Source of the DNA: Cyprinodon diabolis
Taxonomy: Eukaryota > Chordata > Actinopteri > Cyprinodontiformes > Cyprinodontidae
Assembly: GCA_030533445.1 (NCBI GenBank)
Contig: JARPUW010000034.1
Location: 1,054,001-1,118,000, forward strand
Direction of reading: 5' to 3'
DNA: 64,000 nt
This document shows positions 34,980 to 47,765 of this stretch, one piece after another. The position numbers and the translations under genes are program-made. The first letter of the stretch is position 1; each line of letters begins with the position of its first letter. The notes under the pieces are model-generated. The model was not told the DNA's origin. It searched no databases and worked only from the letters and a program-made list of their open reading frames with translations.

Positions 34980-37900
34980 TAGAGCTGAAAACTAACAATA
35001 TAAAGTAGATTTGAGCAGATGTTTTTGGTTCCAAGCTTCAAATCAGAAGGTTGAGGCCAAAACGCTCATTTCACAGTGAGATAATGTCATTTTGGCCTCT
35101 GGAGTTGTAACAGAAAAACCATTAATGATACAGCCATGATCTTTTTCTGGCAATCACCTAGAGCTGAAAACTAACAATATAAAGTAGATTTGAGCAGATG
35201 TTTTTGGTTCCAAGCTTCAAATCAGAAGGTTGAGGCCAAAACGCTCCTTTCACAGTGAGATAATGCCATTTTGGCCTCTGGAGTTGTAACAGAAAAACCA
35301 TTAATGATACAGCCATGATCTTTTCTGGCAATCATCTAGAGCTGAAAACTAACAATATAAAGTAGATTTGAGCAGATGTTTTTGGTTCCAAGCTTCAAAT
35401 CAGAAGGTTGAGGCCAAAACGCTCATTTCACAGTGAGATAATGTCATTTTGGCCTCTGGAGTTGTAACAGAAAAACCATTAATGATACAGCCATGATCTT
35501 TTCTGGCAATCATCTAGAGCTGAAAACTAACAATATAAAGTAGATTTGAGCAGATGTTTTTGGTTCCAAGCTTCAAAACAGAAGTTGAGGCCAAAATGCT
35601 CATTTCACAGTGAGATAATGCCATTTTGGCCTCTGGAGTTGTAACAGACAAACCATTAATGATACAGCCATAATTTTTTCTGGCAATCATCTAGAGCTGA
35701 AAACTAACAATATAAAGTAGATTTTAGCAGATGTTTTTGGTTCCAAGCTTCAAATCAGAAGGTTGAGGCCAAAACGCTCTTTTCACAGTGAGATAATGCC
35801 ATTTTGGCCTCTGGAGTTGTAACAGACAAACCATTAATGATATAGCCATGATCTTTTCTGGCAATCATCTAGAGCTGAAAACTAACAATATAAAGTAGAT
35901 TTGAGCAGATGTTTTTGGTTCCAAGCTTCAAATCAGAAGGTTGAGGCCAAAACGCTCATTTCACAGTGAGATAATGCCATTTTGGCCTCTGGAGTTGTAA
36001 CAGACAAACCATTAATGATACAACCATGATCTTTTCTGGCAATCATCTAGAGCTGAAAACTAACAATATAAAGTAGATTTGAGCAGATGTTTTTGGTTCC
36101 AAGCTTCAAATCAGAAGGTTGAGGCCAAAAAGCTCTTTTCACAGTGAGATAATGCCATTTTGGCCTCTGGAGTTGTAACAGACAAACCATTAATGATAGA
36201 GCCATGATCTTTTCTGGCAATCATCTAGAGCTGAAAACTAACAATATAAAGTAGATTTGAGCAGATGTTTTTGGTTCCAAGCTTCAAAACAGAAGTTGAG
36301 GCCAAAACGCTCATTTCACAGTGAGATAATGCCATTTTGGCCTCTGGAGTTGTAACAGACAAACCATTAATGATACAGCCATGATCTTTTCTGGCAATCA
36401 TCTAGAGCTGAAAACTAACAATATAAAGTAGATTTGAGCAGATGTTTTTGGTTCCAAGCTTCAAATCAGAAGGTTGAGGCCAAAACGCTCTTTTCACAGT
36501 GAGATAATGCCATTTTGGCCTCTGGAGTTGTAACAGACAAACCATTAATGATACAGCCATGATCTTTTCTGCCAATCATCTAGAGCTGAAAACTAACAAT
36601 ATAAAGTAGATTTGAGCAGATTTTTTTGGTTCCAAGCTTCAAAACAGAAGTTGAGGCCAAAACGCGCATTTCACAGTGAGATAATGCCATTTTGGCCTCT
36701 GGAGTTGTAACAGACATACCATTAATGATACAGCCATGATCTTTTCTGGCAATCATCTAGAGCTGAAAACTAACAATATAAAGTAGATTTGAGCAGATGT
36801 TTTTGGTTCCAAGCTTCAAATCAGAAGGTTGAGGCCAAAACGCTCATTTCACAGTGAGATAATGTCATTTTGGCCTCTGGAGTTGTAACAGAAAAACCAT
36901 TAATGATACAGCCATGATCTTTTCTGGCAATCACCTAGAGCTGAAAACTAACAATATAAAGTAGATTTGAGCAGATGTTTTTGGTTCCAAGCTTCAAATC
37001 AGAAGGTTGAGGCCAAAACGCTCCTTTCACAGTGAGATAATGCCATTTTGGCCTCTGGAGTTGTAACAGAAAAACCATTAATGATACAGCCATGATCTTT
37101 TCTGGCAATCATCTAGAGCTGAAAACTAACAATATAAAGTAGATTTGAGCAGATGTTTTTGGTTCCAAGCTTCAAATCAGAAGGTTGAGGCCAAAACGCT
37201 CATTTCACAGTGAGATAATGTCATTTTGGCCTCTGGAGTTGTAACAGAAAAACCATTAATGATACAGCCATGATCTTTTCTGGCAATCATCTAGAGCTGA
37301 AAACTAACAATATAAAGTAGATTTGAGCAGATGTTTTTGGTTCCAAGCTTCAAAACAGAAGTTGAGGCCAAAATGCTCATTTCACAGTGAGATAATGCCA
37401 TTTTGGCCTCTGGAGTTGTAACAGACAAACCATTAATGATACAGCCATAATTTTTTCTGGCAATCATCTAGAGCTGAAAACTAACAATATAAAGTAGATT
37501 TTAGCAGATGTTTTTGGTTCCAAGCTTCAAATCAGAAGGTTGAGGCCAAAACGCTCTTTTCACAGTGAGATAATGCCATTTTGGCCTCTGGAGTTGTAAC
37601 AGACAAACCATTAATGATATAGCCATGATCTTTTCTGGCAATCATCTAGAGCTGAAAACTAACAATATAAAGTAGATTTGAGCAGATGTTTTTGGTTCCA
37701 AGCTTCAAATCAGAAGGTTGAGGCCAAAACGCTCATTTCACAGTGAGATAATGCCATTTTGGCCTCTGGAGTTGTAACAGACAAACCATTAATGATACAG
37801 CCATGATCTTTTCTGGCAATCATCTAGAGCTGAAAACTAACAATATAAAGTAGATTTGAGCAGATGTTTTTGGTTCCAAGCTTCAAATCAGAAGGTTGAG

Positions 37901-38525
37901 GCCAAAACGCTCTTTTCACAGTGAGATAATGCCATTTTGGCCTCTGGAGTTGTAACAGACAAACCATTAATGATAGAGCCATGATCTTTTCTGGCAATCA
38001 TCTAGAGCTGAAAACTAACAATATAAAGTAGATTTGAGCAGATTTTTTTGGTTCCAAGCTTCAAAACAGAAGTTGAGGCCAAAACGCGCATTTCACAGTG
38101 AGATAATGCCATTTTGGCCTCTGGAGTTGTAACAGACAAACCATTAATGATACAGCCATGATCTTTTCTGGCAATCATCTAGAGCTGAAAACTAACAATA
38201 TAAAGTAGATTTGAGCAGATGTTTTTGGTTCCAAGCTTCAAATCAGAAGGTTGAGGCCAAAACGCTCTTTTCACAGTGAGATAATGCCATTTTGGCCTCT
38301 GGAGTTGTAACAGACAAACCATTAATGATACAGCCATGATCTTTTCTGCCAATCATCTAGAGCTGAAAACTAACAATATAAAGTAGATTTGAGCAGATTT
38401 TTTTGGTTCCAAGCTTCAAAACAGAAGTTGAGGCCAAAACGCGCATTTCACAGTGAGATAATGCCATTTTGGCCTCTGGAGTTGTAACAGACAAACCATT
38501 AATGATACAGCCATGATCTTTTCTG
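33730..38525 (+). repeat. 4.8-kb tandem duplication, right copy
   Basis: This is the direct tandem partner of 28933-33728 with the same monomer order: l m n o p q r, then a c a' b d hybrid, o p q r, then a c a' b d hybrid f i j k. Retention of the rare 1-bp T insertion and of 'ccagtaatg' in both copies shows that the block was duplicated as a unit after those mutations arose. Confidence 0.87.
34980..36757 (+). repeat. 10-mer HOR variant, second copy (1,778 bp)
   Basis: Copy of 30183-31960 at offset 4,797 bp, including the inserted T in its type a monomer near 35142. Its p monomer has 'cgctc' where the first copy has 'cgttc'. Confidence 0.85.
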
Positions 38526-41500
38526 CCAATCATCTAGAGCTGAAAACTAACAATATAAAGTAGATTTGAGCAGATGTTTTTGGTTCCAAGCTTCAAATCA
38601 GAAGGTTGAGGCCAAAACGCTCATTTCACAGTGAGATAATGTCATTTTGGCCTCTGGAGTTGTAACAGAAAAACCATTAATGATACAGCCATGATCTTTT
38701 CTGGCAATCATCTAGAGCTGAAAACTAACAATATAAAGTAGATTTGAGCAGATGTTTTTGGTTCCAAGCTTCAAATCAGAAGGTTGAGGCCAAAACGCTC
38801 TTTTCACAGTGAGATAATGCCATTTTGGCCTCTGGAGTTGTAACAGACAAACCATTAATGATACAGCCATAATCTTTTCTGGCAATCATCTAGAGCTGAA
38901 AACTAACAATATAAAGTAGATTTGAACAGATGTTTTTGGTTCCAAGCTTCAAAACAGAAGTTGAGGCCAAAACGCTCATTTCACAGTGAGATAATGCCAT
39001 TTTGGCCTCTGGAGTTGTAACAGACAAACCATTAATGATACAACCATGATCTTTTCTGGCAATCATCTAGAGCTGAAAACTAACAATATAAAGTAGATTT
39101 GAGCAGATGTTTTTGGTTCCAAGCTTCAAATCAGAAGGTTGAGGCCAAAAAGCTCTTTTCACAGTGAGATAATGCCATTTTGGCCTCTGGAGTTGTAACA
39201 GACAAACCATTAATGATACAGCCATGATCTTTTCTGGCAATCATCTAGAGCTGAAAACTAACAATATAAAGTAGATTTGAGCAGATTTTTTTGGTTCCAA
39301 GCTTCAAAACAGAAGTTGAGGCCAAAACGCGCATTTCACAGTGAGATAATGCCATTTTGGCCTCTGGAGTTGTAACAGACAAACCATTAATGATACAGCC
39401 ATGATCTTTTCTGGCAATCATCTAGAGCTGAAAACTAACAATATAAAGTAGATTTGAGCAGATGTTTTTGGTTCCAAGCTTCAAATCAGAAGGTTGAGGC
39501 CAAAACGCTCTTTTCACAGTGAGATAATGCCATTTCGGCCTCTGGAGTTGTAACAGACAAACCATTAATGATACAGCCATGATCTTTTCTGCCAATCATC
39601 TAGAGCTGAAACCTAACAATATAAAGTAGATTTGAGCAGATTTTTTTGGTTCCAAGCTTCAAAACAGAAGTTGAGGCCAAAACGCGCATTTCACAGTGAG
39701 ATAATGCCATTTTGGCCTCTGGAGTTGTAACAGACAAACCATTAATGATACAGCCATGATCTTTTCTGGAAATCATCTAGAGCTGAAAACTAACAATATA
39801 AAGTAGATTTGAGCAGATGTTTTTGGTTCCAAGCTTCAAATCAGAAGGTTGAGGCCAAAACGCTCTTTTCACAGTGAGATAATGCCATTTTGGCCTCTGG
39901 AGTTGTAACAGACAAACCATTAATGATAGAGCCATGATCTTTTCTGGCAATCATCTAGAGCTGAAAACTAACAATATAAAGTAGATTTGAGCAGATGTTT
40001 TTGGTTCCAAGCTTCAAAACAGAAGTTGAGGCCAAAACGCTCATTTCACAGTGAGATAATGCCATTTTGGCCTCTGGAGTTGTAACAGACAAACCATTAA
40101 TGATACAGCTATGATCTTTTCTGGCAATCATCTAGAGCTGAAAACTAACAATATAAAGTAGATTTGAGCAGATGTTTTTGGTTCCAAGCTTCAAATCAGA
40201 AGGTTGAGGCCAAAACGCTCTTTTCACAGTGAGATAATGCCATTTTGGCCTCTGGAGTTGTAACAGACAAACCATTAATGATACAGCCATGATCTTTTCT
40301 GGCAATCATCTAGAGCTGAAAACTAACAATATAAAGTAGATTTGAGCAGATTTTTTTGGTTCCAAGCTTCAAAACAGAAGTTGAGGCCAAAACGCGCATT
40401 TCACAGTGAGATAATGCCATTTTGGCATCTGGAGTTGTAACAGACAAACCATTAATGATACAGCCATGATCTTTTCTGGCAATCATCTAGAGCTGAAAAC
40501 TAACAATATAAAGTAGATTTGAGCAGATGTTTTTGGTTCCAAGCTTCAAATCAGACGGTTGAGGCCAAAACGCTCTTTTCACAGTGAGATAATGCCATTT
40601 TGGCCTCTGGAGTTGTAACAGACAAACCATTAATGATACAGCCATGAACTTTTCTGCCAATCATCTAGAGCTGAAAACTAACAATATAAAGTAGATTTGA
40701 GCAGATTTTTTTGGTTCCAAGCTTCAAAACAGAAGTTGAGGCCAAAACGCGCATTTCACAGTGAGATAATGCCATTTTGGCCTCTGGAGTTGTAACAGAC
40801 AAACCATTAATGATACAGCCATGATCTTTTCTGCCAATCATCTAGAGCTGAAAACTAACAATATAAAGTAGATTTGAGCAGATGTTTTTGGTTCCAAGCT
40901 TCAAATCATAAGGTTGAGGCCAAAACGCTCATTTCACAGTGAGATAATGTCATTTTGGCCTCTGGAGTTGTAACAGAAAAACCATTAATGATACAGCCAT
41001 GATCTTTTCTGGCAATCATCTAGAGCTGAAACTAACAATATAATTAGATTTGAGCAGATGTTTTTGGTTCCAAGCTTCAAATCAGAAGGTTGAGGCCAAA
41101 ACGCTCTTTTCACAGTGAGATAATGCCATTTTGGCCTCTGGAGTTGTAACAGACAAACCATTAATGATACAGCCATAATCTTTTCTGGCAATCATCTAGA
41201 GCTGAAAACTAACATTATAAAGTAGATTTGAGCAGATGTTTTTGGTTCCAAGCTTCAAAACAGAAGTTGAGGCCAAAACGCTCATTTCACAGTGAGATAA
41301 TGCCATTTTGGCCTCTGGAGTTGTAACAGACAAACCATTAATGATACAACCATGATCTTTTCTGGCAATCATCTAGAGCTGAAAACTAACAATATAAAGT
41401 AGATTTGAGCAGATGTTTTTGGTTCCAAGCTTCAAATCAGAAGGTTGAGGCCAAAAAGCTCTTTTCACAGTGAGATAATGCCATTTTGGCCTCTGGAGTT

Positions 41501-42083
41501 GTAACAGACAAACCATTAATGATACAGCCATGATCTTTTCTGGCAATCATCTAGAGCTGAAAACTAACAATATAAAGTAGATTTGAGCAGATGTTTTTGG
41601 TTCCAAGCTTCAAAACAGAAGTTGAGGCCAAAACGCTCATTTCACAGTGAGATAATGCCATTTTGGCCTCTGGAGTTGTAACAGACAAACCATTAATGAT
41701 ACAGCCATGATCTTTTCTGGCAATCATCTAGAGCTGAAAACTAACAATATAAAGTAGATTTGAGCAGATGTTTTTGGTTCCAAGCTTCAAATCAGAAGGT
41801 TGAGGCCAAAACGCTCTTTTCACAGTGAGATAATGCCATTTTGGCCTCTGGAGTTGTAACAGACAAACCATTAATGATACAGCCATGATCTTTTCTGCCA
41901 ATCATCTAGAGCTGAAAACTAACAATATAAAGTAGATTTGAGCAGATTTTTTTGGTTCCAAGCTTCAAAACAGAAGTTGAGGCCAAAACGCGCATTTCAC
42001 AGTGAGATAATGCCATTTTGGCCTCTGGAGTTGTAACAGACAAACCATTAATGATACAGCCATGATCTTTTCTGGCAATCATC
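36758..42083 (+). repeat. 30-mer HOR variant (5,326 bp)
   Basis: Order is a c a' b d hybrid f i j k l' m' n o, then i j k f g h i j k l m n o p q r. The join near 39.15-39.25 kb, where o is followed by i instead of p, brings together the end of one lineage (shared with 60.7-62.3 kb, including 'tttgaacag' at 38921/62015) and the block duplicated from 15.5 kb. Confidence 0.82.
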
Positions 42084-42439
42084 TAGAGCTGAAAACTAAC
42101 AATATAAAGTAGATTTGAGCAGATGTTTTTGGTTCCAAGCTTCAAATCAGAAGGTTGAGGCCAAAACGCTCATTTCACAGTGAGATAATGTCATTTTGGC
42201 CTCTGGAGTTGTAACAGAAAAACCATTAATGATACAGCCATGATCTTTTCTGGCAATCACCTAGAGCTGAAAACTAACAATATAAAGTAGATTTGAGCAG
42301 ATGTTTTTGGTTCCAAGCTTCAAATCAGAAGGTTGAGGCCAAAACGCTCCTTTCACAGTGAGATAATGCCATTTTGGCCTCTGGAGTTGTAACAGAAAAA
42401 CCATTAATGATACAGCCATGATCTTTTCTGGCAATCATC
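39151..42439 (+). repeat. 3.3-kb block duplicated from 15.5-18.6 kb, right copy
   Basis: Order is i j k f g h i j k l m n o p q r a c, with the h monomer at 40133-40310 that the left copy lacks. The presence of h between g and i is the standard HOR order, so the left copy has most likely lost it. The left limit is set by 'aaaaagctc' near 39150, which faces 'aaaacgctc' in the other copy. Confidence 0.83.
41021..42439 (+). repeat. 1,419-bp tandem pair (8 monomers), first copy
   Basis: Order is m n o p q r a c. The m monomer is 176 bp because of two 1-bp deletions ('gaaact' and 'ataattaga'), and n has 'aacattataaag'. The following copy starts at 42440 with the same doubly deleted m, so c is followed by m, an order seen nowhere else in the window. 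Confidence 0.9.
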
Positions 42440-43858
42440 TAGAGCTGAAACTAACAATATAATTAGATTTGAGCAGATGTTTTTGGTTCCAAGCTTCAAA
42501 TCAGAAGGTTGAGGCCAAAACGCTCTTTTCACAGTGAGATAATGCCATTTTGGCCTCTGGAGTTGTAACAGACAAACCATTAATGATACAGCCATAATCT
42601 TTTCTGGCAATCATCTAGAGCTGAAAACTAACATTATAAAGTAGATTTGAGCAGATGTTTTTGGTTCCAAGCTTCAAAACAGAAGTTGAGGCCAAAACGC
42701 TCATTTCACAGTGAGATAATGCCATTTTGGCCTCTGGAGTTGTAACAGACAAACCATTAATGATACAACCATGATCTTTTCTGGCAATCATCTAGAGCTG
42801 AAAACTAACAATATAAAGTAGATTTGAGCAGATGTTTTTGGTTCCAAGCTTCAAATCAGAAGGTTGAGGCCAAAAAGCTCTTTTCACAGTGAGATAATGC
42901 CATTTTGGCCTCTGGAGTTGTAACAGACAAACCATTAATGATACAGCCATGATCTTTTCTGGCAATCATCTAGAGCTGAAAACTAACAATATAAAGTAGA
43001 TTTGAGCAGATGTTTTTGGTTCCAAGCTTCAAAACAGAAGTTGAGGCCAAAACGCTCATTTCACAGTGAGATAATGCCATTTTGGCCTCTGGAGTTGTAA
43101 CAGACAAACCATTAATGATACAGCCATGATCTTTTCTGGCAATCATCTAGAGCTGAAAACTAACAATATAAAGTAGATTTGAGCAGATGTTTTTGGTTCC
43201 AAGCTTCAAATCAGAAGGTTGAGGCCAAAACGCTCTTTTCACAGTGAGATAATGCCATTTTGGCCTCTGGAGTTGTAACAGACAAACCATTAATGATACA
43301 GCCATGATCTTTTCTGCCAATCATCTAGAGCTGAAAACTAACAATATAAAGTAGATTTGAGCAGATTTTTTTGGTTCCAAGCTTCAAAACAGAAGTTGAG
43401 GCCAAAACGCGCATTTCACAGTGAGATAATGCCATTTTGGCCTCTGGAGTTGTAACAGACAAACCATTAATGATACAGCCATGATCTTTTCTGGCAATCA
43501 TCTAGAGCTGAAAACTAACAATATAAAGTAGATTTGAGCAGATGTTTTTGGTTCCAAGCTTCAAATCAGAAGGTTGAGGCCAAAACGCTCATTTCACAGT
43601 GAGATAATGTCATTTTGGCCTCTGGAGTTGTAACAGAAAAACCATTAATGATACAGCCATGATCTTTTCTGGCAATCACCTAGAGCTGAAAACTAACAAT
43701 ATAAAGTAGATTTGAGCAGATGTTTTTGGTTCCAAGCTTCAAATCAGAAGGTTGAGGCCAAAACGCTCCTTTCACAGTGAGATAATGCCATTTTGGCCTC
43801 TGGAGTTGTAACAGAAAAACCATTAATGATACAGCCATGATCTTTTCTGGCAATCATC
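42440..43858 (+). repeat. 1,419-bp tandem pair, second copy
   Basis: Direct repeat of 41021-42439 with the same marker set. It continues into an a-c dimer and a complete 18-mer. From 42440 to about 47.0 kb the sequence also follows 17.2-21.8 kb at offset 25,217 bp, with scattered point differences: 'cagataaacc' near 44701, 'cacagtgaaat' near 45018, 'taatacagcc' near 45781, 'aggctgagg' near 45891. Confidence 0.88.
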
Positions 43859-46800
43859 TAGAGCTGAAAACTAACAATATAAAGTAGATTTGAGCAGATG
43901 TTTTTGGTTCCAAGCTTCAAATCAGAAGGTTGAGGCCAAAACGCTCATTTCACAGTGAGATAATGTCATTTTGGCCTCTGGAGTTGTAACAGAAAAACCA
44001 TTAATGATACAGCCATGATCTTTTCTGGCAATCACCTAGAGCTGAAAACTAACAATATAAAGTAGATTTGAGCAGATGTTTTTGGTTCCAAGCTTCAAAT
44101 CAGAAGGTTGAGGCCAAAACGCTCCTTTCACAGTGAGATAATGCCATTTTGGCCTCTGGAGTTGTAACAGAAAAACCATTAATGATACAGCCATGATCTT
44201 TTCTGGCAATCATCTAGAGCTGAAAACTAACAATATAAAGTAGATTTGAGCAGATGTTTTTGGTTCCAAGCTTCAAAACAGAAGTTGAGGCCAAAATGCT
44301 CATTTCACAGTGAGATAATGCCATTTTGGCCTCTGGAGTTGTAACAGACAAACCATTAATGATACAGCCATAATTTTTTCTGGCAATCATCTAGAGCTGA
44401 AAACTAACAATATAAAGTAGATTTTAGCAGATGTTTTTGGTTCCAAGCTTCAAATCAGAAGGTTGAGGCCAAAACGCTCTTTTCACAGTGAGATAATGCC
44501 ATTTTGGCCTCTGGAGTTGTAACAGACAAACCATTAATGATATAGCCATGATCTTTTCTGGCAATCATCTAGAGCTGAAAACTAACAATATAAAGTAGAT
44601 TTGAGCAGATGTTTTTGGTTCCAAGCTTCAAATCAGAAGGTTGAGGCCAAAACGCTCTTTTCACAGTGAGATAATGCCATTTTGGCCTCTGGAGTTGTAA
44701 CAGATAAACCATTAATGATACAGCCATGATCTTTTCTGGAAATCATCTAGAGCTGAAAACTAACAATATAAAGTAGATTTGAGCAGATGTTTTTGGTTCC
44801 AAGCTTCAAATCAGAAGGTTGAGGCCAAAACGCTCTTTTCACAGTGAGATAATGCCATTTTGGCCTCTGGAGTTGTAACAGACAAACCATTAATGATAGA
44901 GCCATGATCTTTTCTGGCAATCATCTAGAGCTGAAAACTAACAATATAAAGTAGATTTGAGCAGATGTTTTTGGTTCCAAGCTTCAAAACAGAAGTTGAG
45001 GCCAAAACGCTCATTTCACAGTGAAATAATGCCATTTTGGCCTCTGGAGTTGTAACAGACAAACCATTAATGATACAGCTATGATCTTTTCTGGCAATCA
45101 TCTAGAGCTGAAAACTAACAATATAAAGTAGATTTGAGCAGATGTTTTTGGTTCCAAGCTTCAAATCAGAAGGTTGAGGCCAAAACGCTCTTTTCACAGT
45201 GAGATAATGCCATTTTGGCCTCTGGAGTTGTAACAGACAAACCATTAATGATACAGCCATGATCTTTTCTGGCAATCATCTAGAGCTGAAAACTAACAAT
45301 ATAAAGTAGATTTGAGCAGATTTTTTTGGTTCCAAGCTTCAAAACAGAAGTTGAGGCCAAAACGCGCATTTCACAGTGAGATAATGCCATTTTGGCATCT
45401 GGAGTTGTAACAGACAAACCATTAATGATACAGCCATGATCTTTTCTGGCAATCATCTAGAGCTGAAAACTAACAATATAAAGTAGATTTGAGCAGATGT
45501 TTTTGGTTCCAAGCTTCAAATCAGACGGTTGAGGCCAAAACGCTCTTTTCACAGTGAGATAATGCCATTTTGGCCTCTGGAGTTGTAACAGACAAACCAT
45601 TAATGATACAGCCATGATCTTTTCTGCCAATCATCTAGAGCTGAAAACTAACAATATAAAGTAGATTTGAGCAGATTTTTTTGGTTCCAAGCTTCAAAAC
45701 AGAAGTTGAGGCCAAAACGCGCATTTCACAGTGAGATAATGCCATTTTGGCCTCTGGAGTTGTAACAGACAAACCATTAATAATACAGCCATGATCTTTT
45801 CTGCCAATCATCTAGAGCTGAAAACTAACAATATAAAGTAGATTTGAGCAGATGTTTTTGGTTCCAAGCTTCAAATCATAAGGCTGAGGCCAAAACGCTC
45901 ATTTCACAGTGAGATAATGTCATTTTGGCCTCTGGAGTTGTAACAGAAAAACCATTAATGATACAGCCATGATCTTTTCTGGCAATCATCTAGAGCTGAA
46001 ACTAACAATATAAAGTAGATTTGAGCAGATGTTTTTGGTTCCAAGCTTCAAATCAGAAGGTTGAGGCCAAAACGCTCTTTTCACAGTGAGATAATGCCAT
46101 TTTGGCCTCTGGAGTTGTAACAGACAAACCATTAATGATACAGCCATAATCTTTTCTGGCAATCATCTAGAGCTGAAAACTAACAATATAAAGTAGATTT
46201 GAGCAGATGTTTTTGGTTCCAAGCTTCAAAACAGAAGTTGAGGCCAAAACGCTCATTTCACAGTGAGATAATGCCATTTTGGCCTCTGGAGTTGTAACAG
46301 ACAAACCATTAATGATACAACCATGATCTTTTCTGGCAATCATCTAGAGCTGAAAACTAACAATATAAAGTAGATTTGAGCAGATGTTTTTGGTTCCAAG
46401 CTTCAAATCAGAAGGTTGAGGCCAAAAAGCTCTTTTCACAGTGAGATAATGCCATTTTGGCCTCTGGAGTTGTAACAGACAAACCATTAATGATAGAGCC
46501 ATGATCTTTTCTGGCAATCATCTAGAGCTGAAAACTAACAATATAAAGTAGATTTGAGCAGATGTTTTTGGTTCCAAGCTTCAAAACAGAAGTTGAGGCC
46601 AAAACGCTCATTTCACAGTGAGATAATGCCATTTTGGCCTCTGGAGTTGTAACAGACAAACCATTAATGATACAGCCATGATCTTTTCTGGCAATCATCT
46701 AGAGCTGAAAACTAACAATATACAGTAGATTTGAGCAGATGTTTTTGGTTCCAAGCTTCAAATCAGAAGGTTGAGGCCAAAACGCTCTTTTCACAGTGAG

Positions 46801-47054
46801 ATAATGCCATTTTGGCCTCTGGAGTTGTAACAGACAAACCATTAATGATACAGCCATGATCTTTTCTGCCAATCATCTAGAGCTGAAAACTAACAATATA
46901 AAGTAGATTTGAGCAGATTTTTTTGGTTCCAAGCTTCAAAACAGAAGTTGAGGCCAAAACGCGCATTTCACAGTGAGATAATGCCATTTTGGCCTCTGGA
47001 GTTGTAACAGACAAACCATTAATGATACAGCCATGATCTTTTCTGGCAATCATC
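43859..47054 (+). repeat. 18-mer HOR, a c b d e f form (3,196 bp)
   Basis: Order a c b d e f g h i j k l m n o p q r. The g monomer has 'cacagtgaaat' rather than 'caccgtgaaat', and m reads 'ccataatc' rather than 'ctataatc'. It is followed by the hybrid monomer at 47055. Confidence 0.9.
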
Positions 47055-47232
47055 TAGAGCTGAAAACTAACAATATAAAGTATATTTGAGTAGATGTTTT
47101 TGGTTCCAAGCTTCAAATCAGAAGGTTGAGGCCAAAACGCTCATTTCACAGTGAGATAATGCCATTTTGGCCTCTGGAGTTGTAACAGAAAAACCATTAA
47201 TGATACAGCCATGATCTTTTCTGGCAATCATC
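47055..47232 (+). repeat. Hybrid a/c monomer produced by a one-monomer deletion
   Basis: The front carries 'gtatatttgagtag' and 'ctcatttc', as does the type a monomer at 55763. The back carries 'tgccat', 'gaaaaacc' and 'catctagag', as does the type c monomer at 55941. In the duplicate block these are two successive monomers; here they are fused into one of normal length. The exchange point lies in the shared stretch between 'ctcatttc' and 'tgccat', about 47145-47160, inside the dyad loop. Confidence 0.85.
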
Positions 47233-47765
47233 TAGAGCTGAAAACTAACAATATAAAGTAGATTTGAGCAGATGTTTTTGGTTCCAAGCTTCAAATCAGA
47301 AGGTTGAGGCCAAAACGCTCATTTCACAGTGAGATAATGTCATTTTGGCCTCTGGAGTTGTAACAGAAAAACCATTAATGATACAGCCATGATATTTTCT
47401 GGCAATCATCTAGAGCTGAAAACTAACAATATAAAGTAGATTTGAGCAGATGTTTTTGGTTCCAAGCTTCAAAACAGAAGTTGAGGCCAAAATGCTCATT
47501 TCACAGTGAGATAACGCCATTTTGGCCTCTGGAGTTGTAACAGACAAACCATTAATGATACAGCCATGATCTTTTCTGGAAATCATCTAGAGCTGAAAAC
47601 TAACAATATAAAGTAGATTTGAGCAGATGTTTTTGGTTCCAAGCTTCAAATCAGAAGGTTGAGGCCAAAACGCTCTTTTCACAGTGAGATAATGCCATTT
47701 TGGCCTCTGGAGTTGTAACAGACAAACCATTAATGATAGAGCCATGATCTTTTCTGGCAATCATC

